DNA of 47,971 bases from Bacteroidaceae bacterium (GTDB taxonomy: Bacteria; Bacteroidota; Bacteroidia; Bacteroidales; Bacteroidaceae): assembly GCA_017617805.1 (NCBI GenBank), contig JAFZVN010000032.1:1-47971 (forward strand). Reading direction: 5' to 3'. The position numbers were made by a program, and so were the translations under genes. Position 1 is the first letter of the stretch; the number at the start of each line of letters is the position of its first letter. The notes under the pieces are model-generated. The model was not told where the DNA came from and did not search any database. It saw only the letters and a program-made list of their open reading frames with translations. Positions 8,602 through 14,047 of the stretch are shown piece by piece.

Positions 8602-9318
8602 TTATACGGCTATTTCCCCTGGCTTGTCCATCTCCAATTGTGCCACGATTTTCTTCTTGCACACCTTGTGCATCTTGATGCAGAAGAAGATGAGCAAACC
8701 GATGATCGGCAGCACGAGATATTCGTTGACACCCACGTTCATCACGATGGCATCGTAAATGCCATGTGCCAGAACGGGCACTCCCAAGATGCTGATCCCA
8801 TTGAGGAACGAACGCTTCACGAAGTGGTAACGGGCATAATAGTAACCCATCAGCACAGCAAAGGCATAATGTCCAGGCACGGAGAAGAGGGCTCGCATGA
8901 TGCCAACAGAAGCCCAATCGCCCTCACCAACCACATAGAAGATATTTTCTACGGTGGCAAATCCTAAGCCTACGCACACCGAATACACGATGCCGTCATA
9001 GTGCTCGTCAAAATAAGGGTTCTTCCTCAACACAAGCCACAGCGCCAACAGCTTGAAGCTCTCTTCAGGGATGGCTGCCACAATGAAGGCATCGGCAATA
9101 TGGCTGATGACAGAAACGGCAGAACCTCCCTCGCCAAAAAGGATGGGGCTGATGATATTCTCCACAATGACGATAGGAATCACAATGGCTACGCCCCATA
9201 GGATTGCCTTCCAAATTTGTTTCGCAGGCTCTGGCTTAGCATCTTTCTTTAAGATGTAAATTAAAAGCAAGATCGAAGGCAAAACTGCGATCACAAACGC
9301 GATAATGATGCTTATCAT
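8602..9318 (-). CDS. PrsW-family intramembrane metalloprotease
   Basis: 238 aa polytopic membrane protein with about seven hydrophobic segments. PrsW-type motifs are all present: EESFK (E85, E86), a glutamate in GFATVEN (E124), H150 in the next segment and HGIYD (H185, D189). PrsW in Bacillus cleaves the anti-sigma factor RsiW; other members are uncharacterised, so the substrate here is unknown. The ATG overlaps the stop of the upstream coiled-coil gene by 4 nt (ATGA), so the two are probably translated together and may work together. The C-terminus is a short basic cytoplasmic tail. Confidence 0.82.
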   Translation of the reverse strand: MISIIIAFVIAVLPSILLLIYILKKDAKPEPAKQIWKAILWGVAIVIPIVIVENIISPILFGEGGSAVSVISHIADAFIVAAIPEESFKLLALWLVLRKNPYFDEHYDGIVYSVCVGLGFATVENIFYVVGEGDWASVGIMRALFSVPGHYAFAVLMGYYYARYHFVKRSFLNGISILGVPVLAHGIYDAIVMNVGVNEYLVLPIIGLLIFFCIKMHKVCKKKIVAQLEMDKPGEIAV

Positions 9319-9911
9319 ATATTTTCAATGATTTCTGCAAGGTCTTTCAACACTTGCGAGGTTTGTCTTTCAATGAGATTCCTGCATTCCCATTCCGTCC
9401 TGCTGATGAGAGCACGACAGAATTCGATCACATCCTTGTCGTTGTTCTGCAAGACGTGCTCCAACACTGTGATTCTCTTCGCCTGCTCATATTTCTCCTT
9501 CAACTCATCCTCCTGGCAAGGGGGCTCTGGGATGAACAGCAGACGGTTGTTGGCATATTGCACAAGGTTGTTCGCCACCCTCATCAGTTCTTTATTGGCG
9601 ACATCCTTGCCCAACTCAATTCTAGCCTTTTCAGCCTTTGTCATCGCATCGTCCATGATCTTTTCAATGGTTTTCGCATCGGCAAGCAGTTGCTTGAACG
9701 CCATCTCCAACTCCTTCACCACCTTTTCCTTCAGCTCCAAGTTCAGTTCCTCTGCCAACACATTTCCCATCTCGATGTTCTCGAAATAGTCCACACCCAC
9801 ACAGCCGACTTTGCCCAACATCTGCTTGTAGGGCGAACCTTCTTTGTTAATCACTTCTGAGATGATTGACTCAATCATTTCTCTTCCAAATGGTTTCTCG
9901 TCTTGTGCCAT
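9315..9911 (-). CDS. Hypothetical helical protein coupled to a PrsW protease
   Basis: 198 aa, soluble, mostly helical and charged, with a likely coiled coil at about 60-120 (LKEKVVKELEMAFKQLL...) and a second helical part to the end. I recognise no domain. A longer reading from TTG at 9932 is excluded because that codon lies in the -7 promoter element (9929-9937); ATG at 9909-9911 gives the N-terminus MAQDEKPFG. The gene overlaps the downstream PrsW-like gene by 4 nt, suggesting a shared task, perhaps as partner or substrate of the protease. Confidence 0.7.
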   Translation of the reverse strand: MAQDEKPFGREMIESIISEVINKEGSPYKQMLGKVGCVGVDYFENIEMGNVLAEELNLELKEKVVKELEMAFKQLLADAKTIEKIMDDAMTKAEKARIELGKDVANKELMRVANNLVQYANNRLLFIPEPPCQEDELKEKYEQAKRITVLEHVLQNNDKDVIEFCRALISRTEWECRNLIERQTSQVLKDLAEIIENI

Positions 9912-9928
9912 AGAATCAAAAATTTTTT

Positions 9929-9937
9929 GCAAAGATA
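9929..9937 (-). promoter_or_regulatory. -7 promoter element, coiled-coil/PrsW pair
   Basis: Reads TATCTTTGC on the minus strand, 18 bp before ATG 9911. It decides the start of that gene by placing transcription initiation downstream of the alternative TTG. Confidence 0.75.
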
Positions 9938-9944
9938 CGAATTT

Positions 9945-10069
9945 TAAGTGAAAATTGAAAAGTGAAAAGTGAAAAATCTAAGTAACTCCCATCCGGATGG
10001 CAGGTAAAACAGATTTTTCACTTTTCACTCTTCACTTTTCACTTGTTATTTTTCACTTTTCACTTGTTT
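9945..10069. repeat. Palindromic-core repeat element, copy 2, with heptad arms
   Basis: Left arm of GTGAAAA-like units (9947-9980), palindrome CCATCCGGATGG (9989-10000), then a right arm from 10011 extended by several TTTTCAC/TTCACTT units to 10069. The centre is the reverse complement of the element at 18-87 with a few changes. It fills the whole space between two divergent promoters (9929-9937 and 10074-10082). Confidence 0.85.
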
Positions 10070-10073
10070 TTCG

Positions 10074-10082
10074 TACCTTTGC
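10074..10082 (+). promoter_or_regulatory. -7 promoter element, mtaB
   Basis: TACCTTTGC 20 bp before the mtaB start. The -33 region falls inside the TTTTCAC repeat arm of the adjacent element, and no canonical TTTG is present there. Confidence 0.75.
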
Positions 10083-10101
10083 ACCCAAACGCAAGATATT
10101 T

Positions 10102-11526
10102 ATGATAGACTCAAGCATATTGCAGGGAAAAAAGGCGGCTTACTTCACGTTGGGATGCAAGCTCAATTTTGCCGAAACCAGTACTGTGGCACAGGAGTTG
10201 ATGCGCTACGGAGTGACGAAAGCGGCGAAAGGTGAAGTGGCTGATTTGGTGGTGGTGAACACATGCAGCGTGACGGAAGTGGCTGACCACAAATGCCGTC
10301 AGGCGATACATCGTCTGGTGAAGCAGCACCCTGGTGCTTTCGTTGTGGTGACAGGTTGCTATGCCCAACTGAAACCACTGGAAATCATTGAGACGGAAGG
10401 CGTTGACCTTGTTGTGGGGAATGAGCAGAAGGGTCATATCATACCGATGATTCTTGAGAGGATGACTCAGACCCTCCCCTCACCCTCCCTGAATGGAGGG
10501 AGTGATATCTCTGCAAATGAGGAAACCGACGAACAAGGAAATTACCCCCTCCATTCAGGGAGGGTGAGGGGAGGGTCTATGCCTTTCTTCGGAGCTTGTT
10601 CTCGTGGGGATAGAACCCGTTATTTTCTCAAGGTGCAGGATGGCTGCAACTACTTCTGCACCTATTGCACCATTCCGATGGCACGTGGAAGGAGCCGCAA
10701 CGGAAGCATTGCCTCGATGGTGGAGCAGGCCAAGCAAGTGGCACAGGAAGGTGGTAAGGAGATTGTGATTACAGGCGTGAATATCGGCGACTTCGGACGT
10801 AGCACTGGGGAAACCTTCTTCGATTTGGTGAAAGCCTTGGATCAGGTGGAGGGAATCGAACGCTATCGCATCTCCAGCATCGAACCCAACCTCCTTACCG
10901 ATGAACTGATTGCCTATTGTGCCCAGTCAAGAGCTTTCATGCCCCACTTCCACATCCCCTTGCAGAGTGGTTCTGATGAGGTGCTGAAGCTCATGCATCG
11001 TAAGTACGACACAGCCCTTTTCCAACATAAGATTGAGACGATTCGTGGTGTCATGCCCGATGCCTTCATTGGGGTGGATGTGATTGTCGGCACACGTGGT
11101 GAGACTGCCGAGTTTTTCCAACAGGCGTACGATTTCATGGAGCGTGTCGATGTGTCGCAGTATCATGTGTTCTCCTACTCCGAACGTCCAGGCACCAAGG
11201 CTTTGGAGATTCCCCATGTGGTGACGCCGCAAGAGAAACATGAGCGCAGTCAGCGTGTCCTTGACCTCTCCGCACAGAAGACCCACGACTTCTATGCACG
11301 GTTCATTGGTACCACACGACCCGTCCTACTCGAACATGCATCTCCTCGCAAACCCTTCATGAATGGCTTCACCGACAACTACATCCGTGTGGAAGTGCCT
11401 AATCAACCCGACCTCGACAATCAGATGGTGCAGGTGAAATTAGGTGGGTTCAACAAAGAAGGCGATGCGTTGATAGGAAGAATTGAAAAATTGAAAGGTC
11501 GAAAAATTGAAAAATTGAAGGGTTGA
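10102..11526 (+). CDS. mtaB: tRNA t6A37 methylthiotransferase MtaB
   Basis: 474 aa radical-SAM enzyme that adds a methylthio group to t6A at tRNA position 37. Three MiaB-type N-terminal cysteines bind one FeS cluster: C19 in LGCKLN, C55 in NTCSVT, C86 in TGCYAQ. CNYFCTYC (C182, C186, C189) binds the radical-SAM cluster. A TRAM-like region closes the protein. ATG 10102 is chosen because upstream in-frame codons lie in the promoter and repeat element. Two oddities: a 110-bp perfect inverted repeat encodes about residues 123-159, just before the radical-SAM domain, and the last 14 residues (IEKLKGRKIEKLKG) are encoded by 8-bp tandem repeats that also supply the stop. The GT2 gene follows after 33 bp. 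Confidence 0.95.
   Translation: MIDSSILQGKKAAYFTLGCKLNFAETSTVAQELMRYGVTKAAKGEVADLVVVNTCSVTEVADHKCRQAIHRLVKQHPGAFVVVTGCYAQLKPLEIIETEGVDLVVGNEQKGHIIPMILERMTQTLPSPSLNGGSDISANEETDEQGNYPLHSGRVRGGSMPFFGACSRGDRTRYFLKVQDGCNYFCTYCTIPMARGRSRNGSIASMVEQAKQVAQEGGKEIVITGVNIGDFGRSTGETFFDLVKALDQVEGIERYRISSIEPNLLTDELIAYCAQSRAFMPHFHIPLQSGSDEVLKLMHRKYDTALFQHKIETIRGVMPDAFIGVDVIVGTRGETAEFFQQAYDFMERVDVSQYHVFSYSERPGTKALEIPHVVTPQEKHERSQRVLDLSAQKTHDFYARFIGTTRPVLLEHASPRKPFMNGFTDNYIRVEVPNQPDLDNQMVQVKLGGFNKEGDALIGRIEKLKGRKIEKLKG
10469..10578. repeat. In-frame perfect 32-bp inverted repeat in mtaB
   Basis: Arms 10469-10500 and 10547-10578 are exact reverse complements (32 of 32) around a 46-bp spacer. The arm starts AGACCCTCCCCTCACC and contains its own small palindrome CCTGAATGGAGG-like turn. 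The open frame continues through both arms and the spacer (TLPSPSLNGG ... PLHSGRVRGG). The arm start AGACCCTC resembles the AAGACCCTC end of the mfd, DUF5107 and GT2 copies. Confidence 0.93.
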
Positions 11527-11544
11527 AGGCTCGAAAAATTGAAG
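11481..11544. repeat. Eight 8-bp tandem units spanning the mtaB stop
   Basis: Eight consecutive octamers: AATTGAAA twice, GGTCGAAA, AATTGAAA, AATTGAAG, GGTTGAAG, GCTCGAAA, AATTGAAG. The first five and part of the sixth encode the C-terminal tail of MtaB and its TGA; the rest form the leader of the GT2 gene. Confidence 0.85.
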
Positions 11545-11559
11545 TTAATTGAAAACTAT

Positions 11560-12633
11560 ATGAAGAAACTAGCAATTGTTATCCTGAACTGGAACGGTGC
11601 CGAGATGATGCGCCAGTATTTGCCCTCTGTGCTACAGAACAGCGTGGGCGAAGTGATTGTGGCAGATAATGCCTCCTCCGACGGCAGCGTGCCCATGTTG
11701 ATGAAGGAGTTTCCTGATGTGCCCCTGATCAAGTTCGACCAGAACTACGGATTTGCTGACGGATACAACAAGGCCTTGTCCCAGCTGTTTGGCTACGAAT
11801 ACTATATCCTGCTCAATTCCGATGTGGAGATCAGACAGAAGGATTGGGATGCGCCGCTCATTCAGTATATGGATACCCATCCTGATTGTGCCGCTTGCCA
11901 ACCCAAACTCTTGGCGTTGAAGACCCTCTCTGTCAACTCTCAACTCTCAACTCTCAACTCTTTCGAGTACGCAGGTGCAGCAGGTGGCTTCCTCGACAAA
12001 TATGGCTATCCTTTCTGTAGAGGTCGTGTGCTGGATACCATCGAGCAGGATGAGGGTCAGTACGATGAGATTGTTCCTCTGATGTGGGCAACGGGAGCTG
12101 CATTGATGATACGTGCCACTGATTGGTTGGCGAGTGGGGGATTGGACGCCCGTTTCTTTGCCCACATGGAAGAGATAGACCTTTGCTGGCGACTTCGCAC
12201 GATGGGCAAGAGCATCGTTTGCGTACCCCAGAGCCAAGCCTATCATCTGGGTGGTGGAAGCCTCAATCAGGGCAATCCCCGCAAGACTTTCCTCAACTTC
12301 CGCAACAACCTCATGATGCTCTACAAAAACCTGCCCGACAACGAACTGAACAGCGTGATGCGTATGCGTTGGTTCCTCGACTATCTGGCAGCCTTCCGAT
12401 TCTTCCTCAGTGGCGATTACCACAATGCCCATGCCACCTACAAGGCTCGTCATGCCTTCAACAAGGTTCGCAAAGACCTTCTTGCCGATCGTGTCCGCAT
12501 TGCCAAACTCCGCAAGGTAGATCGAGTGCCCGAACGCACCAACTTCTCCCTCCTTTGGCAATACTATTTGAAGGGAAAGAAAACCTTCTCAGCCCTTCGC
12601 CCGCTTCTTGACGCTGGGGCAGCCTCTTCTTGA
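11560..12633 (+). CDS. GT2-family glycosyltransferase, rhamnosyltransferase-like
   Basis: 357 aa. The N-terminal GT-A domain has VILNWNGAE, VIVADNASSDGS and a DxD-like LLNSDVEI near residue 90. WATGAALMIRATDW and HMEEIDLCWRLR match GT2 enzymes that add rhamnose or similar sugars to surface glycans. No transmembrane helix is obvious; probably acts at the cytoplasmic membrane face. Acceptor unknown. ATG 11560 is preferred to an upstream TTG at 11539 inside the octamer repeat. A repeat insert encodes KTLSVNSQLSTLNS (about residues 120-134), and the C-terminus (LLDAGAASS) runs into a 22-bp tandem repeat that provides the stop. Likely cotranscribed with mtaB. Confidence 0.85.
   Translation: MKKLAIVILNWNGAEMMRQYLPSVLQNSVGEVIVADNASSDGSVPMLMKEFPDVPLIKFDQNYGFADGYNKALSQLFGYEYYILLNSDVEIRQKDWDAPLIQYMDTHPDCAACQPKLLALKTLSVNSQLSTLNSFEYAGAAGGFLDKYGYPFCRGRVLDTIEQDEGQYDEIVPLMWATGAALMIRATDWLASGGLDARFFAHMEEIDLCWRLRTMGKSIVCVPQSQAYHLGGGSLNQGNPRKTFLNFRNNLMMLYKNLPDNELNSVMRMRWFLDYLAAFRFFLSGDYHNAHATYKARHAFNKVRKDLLADRVRIAKLRKVDRVPERTNFSLLWQYYLKGKKTFSALRPLLDAGAASS
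11919..11960. repeat. Shared 16-mer plus four TCAACTC heptads in the GT2 gene
   Basis: GAAGACCCTCTCTGTC (11919-11934) is identical to parts of the mfd and DUF5107 inserts. It runs into four perfect TCAACTC units (11933-11960). The whole is in frame. Confidence 0.85.
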
Positions 12634-12690
12634 GGCTCGCCTTCCCTCTTCTTGACGCTTAACGGCTTGCTTCTTGCGAACACGAAGAAC
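12604..12690. repeat. 22-bp-period tandem repeat at the GT2 gene end
   Basis: CTTCTTG(A) begins at 12604, 12626, 12648 and 12670, an exact 22-bp period. The GT2 stop TGA (12631-12633) is part of the second unit. The last unit runs into TTCTT..GAAGAA, a weak hairpin that might help stop transcription. Confidence 0.75.
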
Positions 12691-12786
12691 GTGAAAAAAT
12701 GAATGTTTTTTGTGTTTGAGGAGGATTTTTTTCTGTGGAAATGTTTTTTTGTGCGTTTTTGTGTGTTTATTACGTATAAAAAGTTG

Positions 12787-12795
12787 TATATTTGC
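12787..12795 (+). promoter_or_regulatory. -7 promoter element, envelope cassette
   Basis: TATATTTGC 76 bp before the first gene of the three-gene cassette. A TTTG lies at 12758-12761, a little farther than the usual spacing. The remainder of the 12634-12871 gap is T-rich and holds only the end of the 22-bp repeat. Confidence 0.65.
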
Positions 12796-12871
12796 AACAT
12801 CTAACTGAATTATTTTTGGTCTTAGTCTAACTTTTACTATTAACATTATTAAAAATTAAAATACCTTTATT

Positions 12872-14047
12872 ATGAAAAAGAAGACACTTGTTATCGTGAG
12901 CATTATCGTGGGCGTTTGTGCTCTTGGTATTATCAGTTCGTATTTGATTGACTGGCCTGTGGATACCAGTCAGACGAGTGGCGACATCGCAAAGTCTTCA
13001 AAGTTCTCACGCAAGACTGCGGAGGAGGGGCTCAGCAACATGCAGGAATTGATGCAGAATGATGAAGACTATAAGAACAGTATCGTTGTGGCTTACACAG
13101 TGATGCAGACTCGCACCAAACAGTTTGAAGCGCTGGTGGATATGTCGAAGGAAGTGGCAGGCGATATCAGCGTATATGAGCCTGTGCTCAAGGACATGGA
13201 GCAGGCGAAGAAGATTGCTGCCAATGTGCGTGGTCAGATGGAGGCTGCTGCCAAGGATATCGATGCTACGCTTGGTGGTGGAAATCCAGAGGATTTGGCG
13301 CAGAACACCAATAATGCGGCATTGGCATACTCCACGTTGCAGAAGCAGAATGATCTGGCTAACCGATTCATCGAGACGACGGACACATATCTGAAGGACA
13401 ACGCTGGTAGTGATCGCCTTAAGCTGGTGCGCGACCAGTGGGTGGACTATCAGAGGATGACTGCTGCCCTCAATCAGGATGAGAAGGCAAGTGAGGAATT
13501 GGAAAAGAAGGGATATACGCTCTCTTCTGAGAAAATCGCCTCCACGATGAACTCTTTTGACCCGAACAAGCAGATGGCTCTCGTGGGTGGTGCTGTTGTC
13601 AGCCGTTACTGTGGCTACAATTCTCCTCTGAATAATGGGCCAGCGTTAAATCAGACCATTGATATGGTTCTCGAAGCATCTCCTAAACTGAATCAAATTT
13701 TTGGACAAGAGATGCAAAATATGGATGTGAAACTGAAAAATGATGAAAGGTTGCACAACGACGCACAGCTTCAAAATGATGTAAGACTTCAAAACGATGT
13801 AAAGCTTCAAAATGATGCACAACTTCAAAACGATGTAAGACTTCGAAATGATATCACGCTGAAATCTGAAGTGTTTTTGCATGCCACAGATATTATGGTT
13901 TCTAACACTCCGAATTTGGTCCATTCATACGATGTGGCTATCTTCAGTAACCCTGTTTTACGCCAATCGGGAGTGCTCCATCAGGTGAACACACTGATTA
14001 CTGGTATGTCGGAAGGTGTCGCTAACCATGACATTGTATTGAAGTGA
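12872..14047 (+). CDS. Membrane-anchored coiled-coil protein with hexapeptide repeats
   Basis: 391 aa; no family recognised. An N-terminal hydrophobic helix (about 5-26) acts as anchor or uncleaved signal. A long helical, probably coiled-coil part follows to about 230. Residues about 290-330 hold seven tandem hexapeptides of the form L-Q-N-D-V/A-R/K/Q, encoded by 18-bp DNA repeats. The hexad spacing with V/A at the fifth position resembles a left-handed beta-helix coil, but Q replaces the usual small or acidic residue after Leu, so the fold is uncertain. The stop overlaps the GTG start of the next gene, making it the first member of a coupled three-gene unit. Most of the chain is predicted outside the cytoplasm. 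Confidence 0.8.
   Translation: MKKKTLVIVSIIVGVCALGIISSYLIDWPVDTSQTSGDIAKSSKFSRKTAEEGLSNMQELMQNDEDYKNSIVVAYTVMQTRTKQFEALVDMSKEVAGDISVYEPVLKDMEQAKKIAANVRGQMEAAAKDIDATLGGGNPEDLAQNTNNAALAYSTLQKQNDLANRFIETTDTYLKDNAGSDRLKLVRDQWVDYQRMTAALNQDEKASEELEKKGYTLSSEKIASTMNSFDPNKQMALVGGAVVSRYCGYNSPLNNGPALNQTIDMVLEASPKLNQIFGQEMQNMDVKLKNDERLHNDAQLQNDVRLQNDVKLQNDAQLQNDVRLRNDITLKSEVFLHATDIMVSNTPNLVHSYDVAIFSNPVLRQSGVLHQVNTLITGMSEGVANHDIVLK
13765..13854 (+). repeat. 18-bp tandem repeat encoding LQNDV-type hexapeptides
   Basis: Five clear 18-bp units alternate between CTTCAAAATGATG and CTTCAAAACGATG forms, giving a 36-bp higher-order period. More diverged units flank them. Close DNA similarity between units suggests recent expansion or copy-number change. 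Confidence 0.85.

Noticed and set aside
9912-9932. Longer N-terminus of the coiled-coil gene from TTG at 9932
   Set aside because: The codon lies within the -7 promoter element, so it would not be transcribed.
9997-10101. N-terminal extension of mtaB from ATG 9997
   Set aside because: It is encoded by the repeat element and the promoter, and the family N-terminus begins near 10102.
13765-13854. Tandem repeats as a CRISPR array
   Set aside because: Units are 18 bp, directly adjacent without spacers and read as an open protein frame.
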